Below, one piece after another: positions 19,792-31,814 of a stretch of DNA of 64,000 nucleotides. The translations under genes were made by a program, and so were the position numbers. Position 1 is the stretch's first letter, and each line of letters starts with the position of its first letter. The notes beneath the pieces were generated by a model, which was not told the DNA's origin, did not search any database, and was given only the letters and a program-made list of their open reading frames with translations. The stretch is from Prochlorococcus marinus XMU1404 (lineage in GTDB: Bacteria; Cyanobacteriota; Cyanobacteriia; PCC-6307; Cyanobiaceae): positions 496,001 through 560,000 of the forward strand of contig NZ_JAAORE010000001.1 of assembly GCF_017696175.1 (NCBI RefSeq), read 5' to 3'.

Positions 19792-19854
19792 TTTATGTAG
19801 TTACCTCTGTGCTATTGTTCATAACATCATATAGAAACAATTTATAAATTTTAA

Positions 19855-20895
19855 ATGTTTGGGTTAATTGGCCACTCAACCAGTTTTGAAGATGCGAAAA
19901 GAAAAGCTTCGATGCTAGGCTTTGATCATATTGCAGATGGTGATTTGGATGTTTGGTGTACAGCTCCTCCACAGTTGGTTGAAAATGTTGAAGTTAAGAG
20001 TGCTACTGGAATATCTATTGAAGGTTCTTATATAGATTCTTGCTTTGTTCCTGAAATGCTTTCTAGGTTTAAAACGGCAAGAAGAAAAGTATTAAATGCT
20101 ATGGAACTAGCTCAAAAAAAAGGGATTAATATTACTGCTTTAGGTGGATTTACTTCTATTATTTTTGAGAATTTTAATCTTCTTCAGCATAAACAAATAA
20201 GAAATACTTCATTAGAATGGGAAAGATTTACTACTGGCAATACTCATACCGCCTGGGTTATTTGTAGGCAACTAGAAATAAATGCACCACGTATTGGGAT
20301 AGACCTTAAAAAAGCAACTGTTGCTGTTATTGGTGCTACAGGGGACATAGGCAGTGCTGTTTGTAGATGGCTTATAAATAAAACCGGTATTTCTGAACTT
20401 CTTATGGTCGCAAGACAACAAGAACCACTAGCTTTATTACAAAATGAATTAGATGGTGGCACCATAGCAACTTTAGATGAGGCATTACCTCAAGCGGATA
20501 TTGTTGTATGGGTAGCAAGTATGCCTAAAACTATTGAGATTGATACTGATAACTTAAAAAAACCATGTCTAATGATTGATGGTGGTTACCCCAAAAATCT
20601 TGATGAGAAATTTCAGGGCGAAAATATTCATGTTTTAAAAGGAGGTATAGTAGAGTTTTTCAATGATATTGGCTGGAATATGATGGAACTTGCAGAAATG
20701 CAAAACCCTCAGAGAGAGATGTTTGCTTGCTTTGCAGAAGCTATGATTTTAGAATTTGAAAAATGTCATACCAACTTCAGTTGGGGAAGAAATAACATTT
20801 CTCTTGAAAAGATGGAATTTATTGGAAAAGCTTCTTTAAAACATGGTTTTTCTGCAATTGGACTTGATAAACAGCCCAAAGTATTAACTGTCTAA
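19855..20895 (+). CDS. aar: Acyl-ACP reductase (aldehyde-forming)
   Basis: Reduces acyl-ACP with NADPH to a fatty aldehyde, which ado then deformylates. The 346-residue protein starts [15 protein letters not shown]. It has an NADPH-binding Rossmann motif GATGDIGS at residues 160-167 and the candidate catalytic Cys292 in [10 protein letters not shown], the position that forms the acyl-enzyme intermediate in characterised relatives. Length matches the family (about 340). The gene accA follows after only 3 bp, tying alkane precursor use to fatty-acid initiation. Confidence 0.97.
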   Translation: MFGLIGHSTSFEDAKRKASMLGFDHIADGDLDVWCTAPPQLVENVEVKSATGISIEGSYIDSCFVPEMLSRFKTARRKVLNAMELAQKKGINITALGGFTSIIFENFNLLQHKQIRNTSLEWERFTTGNTHTAWVICRQLEINAPRIGIDLKKATVAVIGATGDIGSAVCRWLINKTGISELLMVARQQEPLALLQNELDGGTIATLDEALPQADIVVWVASMPKTIEIDTDNLKKPCLMIDGGYPKNLDEKFQGENIHVLKGGIVEFFNDIGWNMMELAEMQNPQREMFACFAEAMILEFEKCHTNFSWGRNNISLEKMEFIGKASLKHGFSAIGLDKQPKVLTV

Positions 20896-20898
20896 ATT

Positions 20899-21906
20899 AT
20901 GGCTAAACGTTACCTCCTTGACTTTGAGAAGCCTCTTGTTGAACTTGAAAAACAAATAGAGCAAATTAAAGAATTAGCTAGAGATTCAGAAGTAGATGTA
21001 AGCCAACAGCTTCTACAGCTTGAAACTTTAGCTGCTAGGAGAAGAGAAGAAATATTCAAATCTCTCACCCCTGCACAAAAGATTCAGGTAGCTAGGCATC
21101 CTCAAAGACCTAGTACTTTGGACTTTGTTCAAATGTTTTGTGATGATTGGATCGAATTACATGGAGACAGAAATGGTGGCGATGATATGGCACTAATTGG
21201 GGGGATAGGTTCGATAAATAATAGACCAGTGTTAATGTTAGGACATCAGAAAGGAAGAGATACAAAAGAAAATGTAGTAAGAAACTTTGGGATGGCAAAG
21301 CCAGGAGGTTACAGAAAAGCTCTTAGATTAATGCAGCATGCAAATAGATTCTCTTTGCCAATTCTTACATTTATTGATACTCCTGGAGCTTATGCTGGTT
21401 TAAAAGCTGAAGAAGAGGGCCAAGGGGAAGCGATTGCAAGAAACCTTCGAGAGATGTTTGGATTGAAAGTTCCAATAGTGGCTACTGTTATTGGAGAAGG
21501 AGGTTCCGGAGGTGCACTTGGGATAGGTGTTGCCGATAGGTTACTAATGTTTGAACACAGTGTTTACACAGTGGCTAGTCCGGAAGCATGTGCATCAATT
21601 TTGTGGAGAGATGCTGCGAAGGCACCAGAAGCGGCTTCAGCACTTAAAATTACAGGTAAAGATTTACTTAAATTGGGGATAATAGATGAGGTATTACCAG
21701 AACCTTCTGGTGGGAATAATTGGGATCCTTTAGATGCTGGTAATACACTAAAAGAGGCTATTGAGAAACACCTTAATTCTTTACTGCAAATGCCTGAAGA
21801 TGAATTAATTGAGGAAAGATACAAAAAGTTTAGGGTTTTAGGTAAATTTATCGAAGCAAACAATATTGAAGAGATTTATAGTGAAATCCCTCAAAAAACT
21901 GAATAA
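20899..21906 (+). CDS. accA: Acetyl-CoA carboxylase, carboxyltransferase alpha subunit
   Basis: With AccD, transfers the carboxyl group from biotin to acetyl-CoA to make malonyl-CoA, the first committed step of fatty acid synthesis. The 335-residue protein has a helical N-terminus ([20 protein letters not shown]), [11 protein letters not shown] near residue 71, [12 protein letters not shown] near 115, and the oxyanion-hole glycines [13 protein letters not shown] near 200. It begins 3 bp after aar, giving aar-accA coupling that many cyanobacteria share. The other subunits are not in the window. Confidence 0.96.
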   Translation: MAKRYLLDFEKPLVELEKQIEQIKELARDSEVDVSQQLLQLETLAARRREEIFKSLTPAQKIQVARHPQRPSTLDFVQMFCDDWIELHGDRNGGDDMALIGGIGSINNRPVLMLGHQKGRDTKENVVRNFGMAKPGGYRKALRLMQHANRFSLPILTFIDTPGAYAGLKAEEEGQGEAIARNLREMFGLKVPIVATVIGEGGSGGALGIGVADRLLMFEHSVYTVASPEACASILWRDAAKAPEAASALKITGKDLLKLGIIDEVLPEPSGGNNWDPLDAGNTLKEAIEKHLNSLLQMPEDELIEERYKKFRVLGKFIEANNIEEIYSEIPQKTE

Positions 21907-21907
21907 A

Positions 21908-22615
21908 TTGAAACTAGCTTTTATAACAGGTGCTACGAAAGGTATTGGTAGATCTACCGCAATTACTTTTGCACATGCTGGCTGGGATTTAATTTTGCTC
22001 TCTAGGAATTTGGATTTGATGGAGAAACTAAAGAGCGAACTTTTGACTACTAAATCAAAAATTAGCCTTATTAAATGTGACTTATCAAATCCTCTAGAAA
22101 TTGAGCATTGTGTTAAAGAAGCAATTGAGAAGTATGGATGCCCTTCAGTCTTGATCAATAATGCCGGTTGTGCATTTAATGGGCCTTTAGTTGAAATGGA
22201 TTTAGGCCAATGGGAACAAACTATTCAAATAAACCTAACAAGTGTTTTTCAAATTTGCAGTTCAATAATTCCTCAAATGAGAAAAAATGGTGGTTTAGTT
22301 ATTAATGTTAGTAGTCATGCCTCCTATAATGCATTCCCTCAATGGGGAGCTTATTGTGTTTCAAAATCTGCACTAGCTATGTTTACTAAATGCTTGAGGG
22401 AGGAGGAGAGATCTAATTCAATAAGGGCGTGCACAATAACTTTAGGTTCAGTAAATACTCCTCTTTGGGACTCAGAATCTATCAATGCTGATTTTGATAG
22501 AACTTCTATGCTCTCCTCAAGCGAAGTATCAGATACTATTCTCTATATGGCTCAACAACCTGAATCACAACTGATTGAAGACTTAACTTTAATGCCCTCT
22601 GGTGGAGCTTTTTAA
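21908..22615 (+). CDS. Short-chain dehydrogenase/reductase
   Basis: SDR-family NAD(P)-dependent oxidoreductase. From the TTG at 21908, one base after the accA stop, the protein is 235 residues. It starts directly with the first strand and shows TGATKGIGRS (nucleotide binding), NNAG near residue 86, INVSSHAS with the catalytic Ser, and YCVSK with the Tyr/Lys pair. Longer in-frame starts at 21866 overlap accA and add a basic tail not typical of SDRs. A 3-oxoacyl-ACP reductase-like function would suit the neighbours, but the substrate is not visible. Confidence 0.88.
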   Translation: MKLAFITGATKGIGRSTAITFAHAGWDLILLSRNLDLMEKLKSELLTTKSKISLIKCDLSNPLEIEHCVKEAIEKYGCPSVLINNAGCAFNGPLVEMDLGQWEQTIQINLTSVFQICSSIIPQMRKNGGLVINVSSHASYNAFPQWGAYCVSKSALAMFTKCLREEERSNSIRACTITLGSVNTPLWDSESINADFDRTSMLSSSEVSDTILYMAQQPESQLIEDLTLMPSGGAF

Positions 22616-22768
22616 ACATTCTTTTTCTTTTCTTAATCCTTAAAAAGTGATTTTTTTTAGGTCTAAGCGAACCCGATTAAACAAGAGAATGTGATATAGT
22701 TAATAAGCAATTAAGCTATAGGAAGATACAGTTAATTAAGTTGCGTACAATTTTCTGTCAAGAATTTT

Positions 22769-23509
22769 ATGACCTCTACATTACCCAACGATAATATTAG
22801 AAACTTTGACGACCAGATTACTAATAAATTAATCTCAGAAATTATAAGAGACAGAATCAAGAACTCTGGAACCAGATTTAGCGCCAACGATAACATTGCA
22901 GATTTTATAAATCCGGGAGAATTAGAGATTTTAGAAAGAGAAGTTGCCTCAAGAGTTAAGGACTTACTAAAGTCCCTCATAATAGATGTTGAAAATGATC
23001 ATAATACTCAAGAAACTGCTGAAAGAGTTTCAAAAATGTATTTAAATGAAGTTTTTAAAGGCAGATATCACCAACAACCTAAAGTTACAAGTTTCCCAAA
23101 TGATAAGAATCTTGATGAGATTTATACAGTCGGCCCAATTTCTGTTAGATCTGCATGCTCGCATCACTTAGTTCCAATTCTAGGAGAGTGTTGGATAGGT
23201 ATTAAACCTGGGAATAAAGTCATAGGACTTTCAAAATTTGCGAGAGTTGCTGATTGGGTTTTTTCAAGACCTCATATTCAGGAAGAAGCTGTAATGATCC
23301 TTGCAGATGAAATTGAAAAACTCTGCGAACCTAAAGGTTTAGGCATTATTGTAAAGGCCCAACATTATTGTATGAAGTGGAGGGGAGTCAAAGAACCAAA
23401 TACAAGCATGATTAATTCTGTTGTGAGAGGCGATTTTAGACACGATTTAAGTTTAAAGCAAGAATTTTTTGAGCTTGTAAAACAGCAGTCAGCTACTAAT
23501 AATTATTAA
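22769..23509 (+). CDS. folE: GTP cyclohydrolase I
   Basis: Opens the ring of GTP to form 7,8-dihydroneopterin triphosphate, the first step to folate (and to pterins in cyanobacteria). The 246-residue protein has an N-terminal extension of about 55 residues, then the conserved core with VGPISVRSACSHHLVPILGE. Zinc ligands are Cys130 and Cys201 (QHYCMKWRGV) with His133. It overlaps the converging trpF by four bases at the stop codons. A PTPS-like gene that could use the same product lies much later, at 58.6 kb. Confidence 0.96.
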   Translation: MTSTLPNDNIRNFDDQITNKLISEIIRDRIKNSGTRFSANDNIADFINPGELEILEREVASRVKDLLKSLIIDVENDHNTQETAERVSKMYLNEVFKGRYHQQPKVTSFPNDKNLDEIYTVGPISVRSACSHHLVPILGECWIGIKPGNKVIGLSKFARVADWVFSRPHIQEEAVMILADEIEKLCEPKGLGIIVKAQHYCMKWRGVKEPNTSMINSVVRGDFRHDLSLKQEFFELVKQQSATNNY

Positions 23510-24162
23510 ATTCTTTTTAATAACTTAAAAAGATCCTCTGTTTTTTTAATATCTTTTAAACCTGGAGATATTTCAATACCACTTGAAATATCTAGTCCAT
23601 CTGGTTTGAAGTCAGTAAGAATTTCATTAATCCATTCAATTGATATTCCACCTGCCAACCACCATGGTTTGCTAAATTGTAAATTCTTTAAATAAATAGA
23701 ATTTATTTTTTTTCCTGAACCTCCATAAGTTTCTTTATTCCAAGAATCAAGTAGTATCGCATCTACAAAATCTTCAAAAGGTTTTATTTTATCTATGTCC
23801 TTTTCGGTTTTTATTCTGAAAGCCTTCCATAGGCCAATATAGGGAATTTTTTCCCTTATTTTTTTGCAATAGTCAATATCTTCATCTCCATGTAATTGAA
23901 TGATAGTTTCACTTGGGTTGCCTAAGAAGTTTTTGATAATTAAATCTATAGGACAATTTTGCACAACAGTTACTCTATCGATTTTTGGATAAAAATTTTC
24001 TAGGGTTTTAAATATTTTTTTCTTAATTTGAGCTGATACATACCTTGGAGACTCTTCAACCGAAATAATGCCAATGGCATGTGCTCCTAATTTAGCGACT
24101 TGAAGAGCTTGTTCTTCAGAAGTTAGTCCACAAATTTTAACTAAAGTATTAGTCTTGGGCAT
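23506..24162 (-). CDS. trpF: Phosphoribosylanthranilate isomerase
   Basis: Amadori isomerase of tryptophan synthesis with a TIM-barrel fold. The 218-residue protein has KICGLTSEEQA at the start (catalytic Cys10 region), IQLHGDED near residue 89, DAILLDSW with the catalytic Asp near 136, and PWWLAGGIS near 168. C-terminal DGLDISSGIE matches the phosphate-binding loop. It stands alone; trpA is at 54.2 kb, showing that trp genes are dispersed. The start is 55 bp from the divergent M50 protease gene. Confidence 0.95.
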   Translation of the reverse strand: MPKTNTLVKICGLTSEEQALQVAKLGAHAIGIISVEESPRYVSAQIKKKIFKTLENFYPKIDRVTVVQNCPIDLIIKNFLGNPSETIIQLHGDEDIDYCKKIREKIPYIGLWKAFRIKTEKDIDKIKPFEDFVDAILLDSWNKETYGGSGKKINSIYLKNLQFSKPWWLAGGISIEWINEILTDFKPDGLDISSGIEISPGLKDIKKTEDLFKLLKRI

Positions 24163-24217
24163 ATCATTATCCTTTATGTAAAATTAATATTATTGCTAAA
24201 TATAGCGGAGATTATTT

Positions 24218-25441
24218 TTGAGAAGTTGGCAAATTTTTAAAATATGGGGAATTCCCTTCAAAATTCATCCTTATTGGTTTGCGATTCTCTTTTTATTTTC
24301 ATGGAGTATAAGTAATCAGGTTAATTTAACTTCAAGTGATATCTACAATACTAAAGAAGCTTGGATTATAGGATTTTTAAGTTCTTTTTTCTTGTTAACA
24401 TCTATTATCTCTCATGAGATTTTGCATACTTTTGTTTCTTTAAATCAGGGTGTAAAAATAAAAAAAATTACTTTTTATTTTCTTGGGGCAATTTTACAAA
24501 TAGATAAGTATTGTCAAACTGCTTTAGGTAATATAAAAATCGCAATTGTTAGACCTCTATTATGTTTTGTTACAGCATCTATCCTACTTTTAATTAGTAG
24601 CAACAGTACATCTCAAGAAATAATATCCATTGATATAATCTCTAGAGTAGGTATATTAAATTTATTCTTAGGCTTCTTAAATTTGCTTCCAATTGGTTCT
24701 TTAGATGGAGGAAATTTATTAAAAAGTATTATTTGGCATTTCTCTGGGAGTAAAAACAAAGGGAGAAATTTCCTAAATAAAGTAAATTTATCTTTATCTT
24801 TTTTAGTTCTAATATTTGGGATAATTTGTTTATTTAAATTTAACTTTTACTATGGTTTTATCCTTTCTTTTTTAGGTTTGTTTGGAGTTAATTCTTCAAA
24901 GTCTGAAAGTCAATTTTTTAAAATTGAAAATATACTTAAATTTAGTAAAGTTTCCGAACTTAAATTAAAGCCATTGAGAAAAATTGAATTCGATTCTAAT
25001 TTCAAAGAATTAAACTCATTAATAAAAAATAAAAAGGACGCGTCAGATAAATATTTTTTTGTTACGAATAATGGTAGATGGACTGGTTTTGTTGATGAAA
25101 AAATTTTAAAAACTGTCTCCTTAAAAAAATGGGAACAGAACTTTGTTGGAGATTTTAAGAAACCAATCGATAGTCTTGTAAATGTTTACAGTAACGATAA
25201 ATTATGGCAAACCATAGAAAGACTTGAAGAAACAAGTGAAGGTTTTATATTGGTTCTCAATTCTGCAGATATGCCTTTAGGGATAATTGATAGATCTAAA
25301 ATTGGAAACTTTGTATTGAATAAATTAGGGTTTAATTTGCCTTCAGAGATTGTAAATAAATTTAATGATAATAATAAGTATCCTTTGGGAATTGAATTGC
25401 CAAGAATAGTTTATGCAATGAAGCAGAAAGGAGATCTTTAA
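24218..25441 (+). CDS. Site-2-protease-like M50 metallopeptidase
   Basis: Membrane-embedded zinc protease of the S2P/SpoIVFB group. The 407-residue protein (TTG start) has several transmembrane helices in the first 220 residues. It carries the zinc motif HEILH near residue 67 and the third-ligand region LLPIGSLDGGN near 166. The C-terminal half (about 240-370) is soluble and resembles a pair of CBS-like domains (NNGRWTGFVDE, SADMPLGIIDRSKI). Such enzymes cleave anti-sigma factors or other membrane proteins in regulated intramembrane proteolysis; the substrate is unknown. It converges with the lipoate ligase gene. Confidence 0.88.
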   Translation: MRSWQIFKIWGIPFKIHPYWFAILFLFSWSISNQVNLTSSDIYNTKEAWIIGFLSSFFLLTSIISHEILHTFVSLNQGVKIKKITFYFLGAILQIDKYCQTALGNIKIAIVRPLLCFVTASILLLISSNSTSQEIISIDIISRVGILNLFLGFLNLLPIGSLDGGNLLKSIIWHFSGSKNKGRNFLNKVNLSLSFLVLIFGIICLFKFNFYYGFILSFLGLFGVNSSKSESQFFKIENILKFSKVSELKLKPLRKIEFDSNFKELNSLIKNKKDASDKYFFVTNNGRWTGFVDEKILKTVSLKKWEQNFVGDFKKPIDSLVNVYSNDKLWQTIERLEETSEGFILVLNSADMPLGIIDRSKIGNFVLNKLGFNLPSEIVNKFNDNNKYPLGIELPRIVYAMKQKGDL

Positions 25442-25478
25442 GAATTGGTATCATTAAAATTTTTAACATTCTTATTAT

Positions 25479-26156
25479 CTATGGTAATTTTTTAAAATTT
25501 AGATTTGAATTATTAGCTAAGAATGAATTTGTTAAATGTTGAACAATTTCATCATTTGTGAGGTCTAGATTTACTTTTGGTGGAGCTTCTTCTTTAAATA
25601 ATTTGAACCACAAATCTTTTGAAGGATTTGTTTGAATTTCTCCATGTTGAAGGAATCCATTTTTTTTACGATATTGGGCACTACCTATCCTCTTAAACCC
25701 ATCTTGATCAACTAAATCAGAAATTAATGAAGTTCCAAAACAATTTGTTTTAATGCGTGATTTTCTTAAACTACCATTTTGTAAATTTAGACCTAATTCT
25801 CTGAAACTTTTCATTAACCAATTATTTACCATTTCATAACTTAGGAATTTATAGTAAGACTTTTTAAATGTTAATGCATATGTTATGCCTCCTGAATGCA
25901 AAACGGCCCCCCCTCCAGAAGGACGTCTGACAATGTTAATTTCTCCATTTGATAATAATTTTTCCCAATGAGGAGGAATTTCCTTTTGGTGATAACCAAT
26001 TGAAATCCAATCCCCAGTCCAATAGTAGAACCTCAATGTGAGTATTATTTCAGCTTTAAAAATAGTCTGATCTAAAGAATTTAAATCGAAAGCCATTTGA
26101 TCAAAACCAGATAAATTATTTGTCGAAAAAATTAAAGCTTGATTTTCTATTCCCAA
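25479..26156 (-). CDS. lplA: Lipoate-protein ligase / lipoyl(octanoyl) transferase A family
   Basis: BirA/LplA/LipB-fold protein of 225 residues. It contains WISIGYHQKE, the binding loop RRPSGGGAVLHSGGITYAL near residue 80, and a lysine-containing FGTSLISD... region further on. In LplA enzymes the RR-GGG loop holds lipoyl-AMP. The protein is shorter than E. coli LplA (338) and lacks the C-terminal accessory domain, so it may be an octanoyl/lipoyl transferase rather than a full ligase. It would modify E2 subunits of pyruvate dehydrogenase or the glycine-cleavage H protein. The gene is divergent from psaM. Confidence 0.82.
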   Translation of the reverse strand: MGIENQALIFSTNNLSGFDQMAFDLNSLDQTIFKAEIILTLRFYYWTGDWISIGYHQKEIPPHWEKLLSNGEINIVRRPSGGGAVLHSGGITYALTFKKSYYKFLSYEMVNNWLMKSFRELGLNLQNGSLRKSRIKTNCFGTSLISDLVDQDGFKRIGSAQYRKKNGFLQHGEIQTNPSKDLWFKLFKEEAPPKVNLDLTNDEIVQHLTNSFLANNSNLNFKKLP

Positions 26157-26250
26157 AATTTACTTTGTAGGTTTATTTATGATAATTTTCAATAAATTTT
26201 TTCTTTCAATTTGTTAATTACGTAACATCATTTTGTAATAGTGTTTCAAA

Positions 26251-26270
26251 TCTCCTCTTTTCAGTGGAGA
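26251..26270 (+). promoter_or_regulatory. Inverted repeat in the psaM leader
   Basis: TCTCC (26251-26255) pairs with GGAGA (26266-26270) around a 10-nt loop, about 24 bp before the psaM start. A TAATAG at 26236-26241 could be the -10 element, which would put this hairpin in the 5' UTR, where it could affect stability or ribosome access. Only sequence symmetry supports it. Confidence 0.3.
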
Positions 26271-26293
26271 ATATAGGAAACATTTTTTTAACC

Positions 26294-26398
26294 ATGGAGC
26301 CAACTCAAACAATAAATTTAATTGCATTAAGCCTCATAGTAGTTATGCATGCAGGAGTTTTAGCGTTAAGGCTAGGGATTAGTTTGGGTAGAAATTAA
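26294..26398 (+). CDS. psaM: Photosystem I subunit XII (PsaM)
   Basis: A 34-residue single-helix protein, too short for most gene callers. It reads [20 protein letters not shown], followed by a helix end [11 protein letters not shown]. The hydrophobic helix and the basic C-terminal end match cyanobacterial PsaM, which sits at the PSI trimer/monomer edge near PsaB and PsaI. It lies 137 bp from the lplA start, with its own probable promoter region containing an inverted repeat at 26251-26270. The hydrophobic helix, length and sequence make this call firm. Confidence 0.93.
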   Translation: MEPTQTINLIALSLIVVMHAGVLALRLGISLGRN

Positions 26399-26481
26399 AA
26401 TTTATTAGAAAATATATTTTTTTAAGGTAATAATATAGGAAGACTGAATTAACTTATTCAGTAAAATATCAATCACTTAAT

Positions 26482-26829
26482 TTGTCCAAATCATTTCGTG
26501 CAAATAGTATTTTTTACAAAAAATATCTAGATTCTGCATTTAAAATAAAAAAAAATAAACATGAAAATTTTGTATCTTTTGTTTTTCTAATTATAAAAAT
26601 TTGCTTTTCACTCTTAGCAATAATAAGTTTGACTAAACTTGGTCATAGCTCCAAGGTCAGGTTAAACAGATTAAGGGAAATTCAAGATTCATTTTTATTC
26701 GAAAAATATAGATTTAATGTTTTAAAAAGTAGGTTTGATGACTTATTCTCTTCTGAAGGTGAGCAAAGATTTATGAAGGATCAAGATCAAATAATTTCTA
26801 GGGACATTATCAGAGTAATATGGCGTTGA
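26482..26829 (+). CDS. Small bitopic membrane protein, FtsB/DivIC-like by topology
   Basis: No confident family. The 115-residue protein (TTG start) has a basic N-terminal tail of about 29 residues, one transmembrane segment (about 30-51) and then a helical, charged stretch (RLNRLREIQDSFLFEKYRFN) that could form a coiled coil. It ends in GEQRFMKDQDQIISRDIIRVIW. Short tail, single span, coiled coil and a conserved-looking C-terminal motif recall septum-formation initiator proteins (FtsB/DivIC). That is a topology-based guess. It lies between psaM and por on the same strand, 48 bp before por. Confidence 0.7.
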   Translation: MSKSFRANSIFYKKYLDSAFKIKKNKHENFVSFVFLIIKICFSLLAIISLTKLGHSSKVRLNRLREIQDSFLFEKYRFNVLKSRFDDLFSSEGEQRFMKDQDQIISRDIIRVIWR

Positions 26830-26877
26830 TAAGGAAGATCTATAATCTTTTAACTTGTCATTTTTCTATTAACTTTT

Positions 26878-27888
26878 TTGCTAGTGAGTCAGAACATTAA
26901 AGGTTTAGTCCTAATAACAGGAACAACTTCAGGAGTTGGGTTAAATACTCTAAAACCTCTTTTAAGATTTGGATGGGAAGTCATAGCTGTTAATCGATCT
27001 AATAAAAGAGCTATAAAAATAGCTGATGAATTATTGTCGAAAGAGGAAATTAAAAATGTTCACTTTATAGAGATAGATCTTTCTAATTTGGATGAGGTCA
27101 GAAAAGGTTGCGATGAAATATTGGAAAGATTTGTAAACCCAATAAATTCTCTTATTTGTAATGCAGCGGTTTATAAGCCAAGACTAAAGAGACCTGAAAG
27201 ATCTCCGCAAGGTTTTGAAAACTCTATGGCAGTAAATCATTTTGGGCATTTTCTTATGATAAACCTACTTATGGAAAATATTTTATCTTCTGAAAGAGAA
27301 ATTGTTTTAAATGGCAAATCAACTATATTCAAGCCAAGAATTACAGTATTAGGGACTGTTACGGCTAATTATTCAGAACTTGGAGGAAGGATCCCCATAC
27401 CTGCTCCAGCTGATTTGGGAGATTTATCTGGATTCAAAAATGGTTTTTTATCTCCAATAAGTATGGCGAATGGAAAGAAATTCAAACCTGGTAAGGCTTA
27501 TAAGGATAGTAAACTTTGCAATATGGTGACCGTTCAGGAATTATCAAAAAGATATCCTGCAGATAAAATTATTGTAAATTCTCTATATCCTGGATGTGTT
27601 GCTGATACAAAACTTTTTAGAGATACACCTTGGTTATTTAGATTTCTTTTCCCGATATTTCAAAAATTCATAACAAAAGGATATGTTTCACAAAGAATGG
27701 CAGGAGAGAGGGTCGCTCAAGTGGCAACTTATAAAGAATTCGCTAAACCATCGGTCCATTGGAGCTGGGGAAATCGTCAGAAAACTGGCAGAAAAGCTTT
27801 TTCTCAAAAGTTGTCAAAAAGAATAATTGATACGAAGACCTCTAAACAAACTTATGATTTAACAAGCCAATTGGTTGGATTAGATTAA
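26878..27888 (+). CDS. por: Light-dependent protochlorophyllide oxidoreductase
   Basis: NADPH- and light-dependent reduction of protochlorophyllide to chlorophyllide. The 336-residue SDR-family protein has TGTTSGVGLNT at residues 14-24, CNAAVYKPR (LPOR-specific region), and the catalytic YKDSK motif. It also has the LPOR-type C-terminal segment VHWSWGNRQKTGR. The start is a TTG at 26878 (a GTG six bases later is an alternative). The light-independent enzyme genes chlL, chlB and chlN follow on the opposite strand, so both solutions to the same step sit side by side, as is usual in Prochlorococcus. Confidence 0.96.
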   Translation: MLVSQNIKGLVLITGTTSGVGLNTLKPLLRFGWEVIAVNRSNKRAIKIADELLSKEEIKNVHFIEIDLSNLDEVRKGCDEILERFVNPINSLICNAAVYKPRLKRPERSPQGFENSMAVNHFGHFLMINLLMENILSSEREIVLNGKSTIFKPRITVLGTVTANYSELGGRIPIPAPADLGDLSGFKNGFLSPISMANGKKFKPGKAYKDSKLCNMVTVQELSKRYPADKIIVNSLYPGCVADTKLFRDTPWLFRFLFPIFQKFITKGYVSQRMAGERVAQVATYKEFAKPSVHWSWGNRQKTGRKAFSQKLSKRIIDTKTSKQTYDLTSQLVGLD

Positions 27889-27894
27889 TTTAGA

Positions 27895-28782
<888 letters not shown>

Positions 28783-28834
28783 TTAAAGCTTAAAACACAT
28801 TATTATTTATATTCTTGCAGCGCAAATACACATG

Positions 28835-28888
28835 AAATATGTTTCTAAACAAATATGTATTTATTTGTATTAAAAGCGGGAAATATGT
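28835..28888 (-). promoter_or_regulatory. Three AAATATGT direct repeats upstream of chlL
   Basis: Identical octamers occur at 28835-28842, 28851-28858 and 28881-28888 (spacing 16 and 30) in the 189-bp gap between chlB and chlL. They could be operator sites for a regulator of chlL. In this AT-rich genome chance repeats are common, so support is modest. Confidence 0.35.
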
Positions 28889-28971
28889 TCTTATAACTGA
28901 ATTTTTAGGATTAAATTTATTAGATTATGAGTGAAAATACTCATGACTTAATTATAGTTTATTAGTAAAAA

Positions 28972-30543
28972 TTAACTGAAATATGCTTTGGCATCGTAGA
29001 GAGTTTCATCGCTTATCTCTGGAATTCCTCTCAAGATTGCGTATTTTTCAGTATTTGTTTTAACTTTACCTCTTACAAAAAATGGAACTTTTGTTAATTC
29101 AGCTCTACCAGATTCAGTCCAAATAATTCCTTCTTTACTATTTTTTTCTTTTTTTTCGTCAGATTTTAAAATTTCCTTTGTGTTTGTCGCTGTATGTCCT
29201 AAATGGCTTTGATGACCATCAACAAACTCAAAGTCATGTTTGAACATATCAATAAGATGCTCTTCTAATCCCATCATTAGGGGGTGTACCCAGTCATCAA
29301 AAATCACATTTGCTCCTTCCCATCCCATTTGAGGGCTATATCTTGCAGGAACATCTTGAACATGCATTGGAGTACTAATTACTGAGCATGGAATGCCGAG
29401 TCTTTTTGCACTATGCCTTTCCATTTGAGTCCCTAAAACTAATTCAGGGGCTGCTTTTTTCATGGCATCTTCCACTTCTAGATAATTGTTAGTTATCAGA
29501 GCTTCTACATTTAGATCTTTTGCAGTAGCTCTTACTTGCCTGGCCATCTCCCTGCTGTACGTTCCAAGACCAACTACTTCAAAACCCAATTCTTCCTTCG
29601 CAATTTTGGCTGCTGCAATTGCATGTGTTCCATCACCAAAAATAAAAACTCTTTTGCCGGTTAGATAATTTGAGTCAACTGATTTTGAGTACCAAGGAAG
29701 TTTTGATTTATTTTCTAATTCTTTTTTATTCGTCAAAGGAAGATCTAATTTCTTATGAACTTCATTTATAAATTCAATTGTATTTTTTATTCCAATTGGA
29801 ATAGTGTTTGAATATTCCATTCCAAAGTTCCGTTTAAGCCATTCGCATGATGCTTCCGCAATTTCTGGATAAAGACAAATATTTATTTCAGCATCAATTA
29901 GTCTTTCAATATCATCTGGACTAGCACCTAATGGAGCAACTACGTTTGTATCTATTCCTTGCTCTGAAAGTATGCGTTGGATTTCGATTACATCATCTCT
30001 ACATCTAAAACCTAGTAATGAAGGGCCAAGTATATTGACTTTTGGTCTACGCCCAAATTCCTTCCACCTTAGAGGACTTATTTTCTCTGAATAGCTTACT
30101 TTTTCTTTTAAAAGGGTTCTTGTTAATTGATAAAAGGTTTCTGAGGCCCCCCAATTTTCTTTCTTGCTATAAGCAGGTAATTCAAGATTCACAATCGGCA
30201 TATCAAACCCCATCCCTTTCGCAAGAGCTCCAGGTTGGTCTTGGATAAGTTCTGCTGTACAACTTTCTCCGACTAAAAGAGTTTTGGGTTTGAATCGTTC
30301 AACTGCTTCCTTAATATTTTTCTTCACTAATTCAGCTGTATCACCTCCAAGGTCTCTAGCCTGAAAAGTTGTATAAGTTACTGGAGGCCTTTGCCCCCTC
30401 CTCTCGATCATTGTAAAGAGAAGATCTGCATATGTATCTCCTTGGGGGGCATGAAGCACATAATGAATGTCTTTCATTGACGAGGCAATTCTCATAGCAC
30501 CAACATGTGGTGGTCCTTCATAAGTCCAAAGAGTTAATTCCAT
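28972..30543 (-). CDS. chlB: Dark-operative protochlorophyllide reductase, subunit B
   Basis: NifK-like subunit of the catalytic ChlN-ChlB heterotetramer that binds protochlorophyllide and shares the [4Fe-4S] cluster. The 523-residue protein starts [18 protein letters not shown], has [15 protein letters not shown] near residue 91 (cluster/fold region), [16 protein letters not shown] in the middle and a ChlB-specific C-terminal domain ending with a small helical module (residues about 460-523). It starts 5 bp after the chlN stop, so chlN-chlB are one transcript. Only this step of chlorophyll synthesis can work without light. Confidence 0.98.
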   Translation of the reverse strand: MELTLWTYEGPPHVGAMRIASSMKDIHYVLHAPQGDTYADLLFTMIERRGQRPPVTYTTFQARDLGGDTAELVKKNIKEAVERFKPKTLLVGESCTAELIQDQPGALAKGMGFDMPIVNLELPAYSKKENWGASETFYQLTRTLLKEKVSYSEKISPLRWKEFGRRPKVNILGPSLLGFRCRDDVIEIQRILSEQGIDTNVVAPLGASPDDIERLIDAEINICLYPEIAEASCEWLKRNFGMEYSNTIPIGIKNTIEFINEVHKKLDLPLTNKKELENKSKLPWYSKSVDSNYLTGKRVFIFGDGTHAIAAAKIAKEELGFEVVGLGTYSREMARQVRATAKDLNVEALITNNYLEVEDAMKKAAPELVLGTQMERHSAKRLGIPCSVISTPMHVQDVPARYSPQMGWEGANVIFDDWVHPLMMGLEEHLIDMFKHDFEFVDGHQSHLGHTATNTKEILKSDEKKEKNSKEGIIWTESGRAELTKVPFFVRGKVKTNTEKYAILRGIPEISDETLYDAKAYFS

Positions 30544-30548
30544 AGTTT

Positions 30549-31814
<1,266 letters not shown>

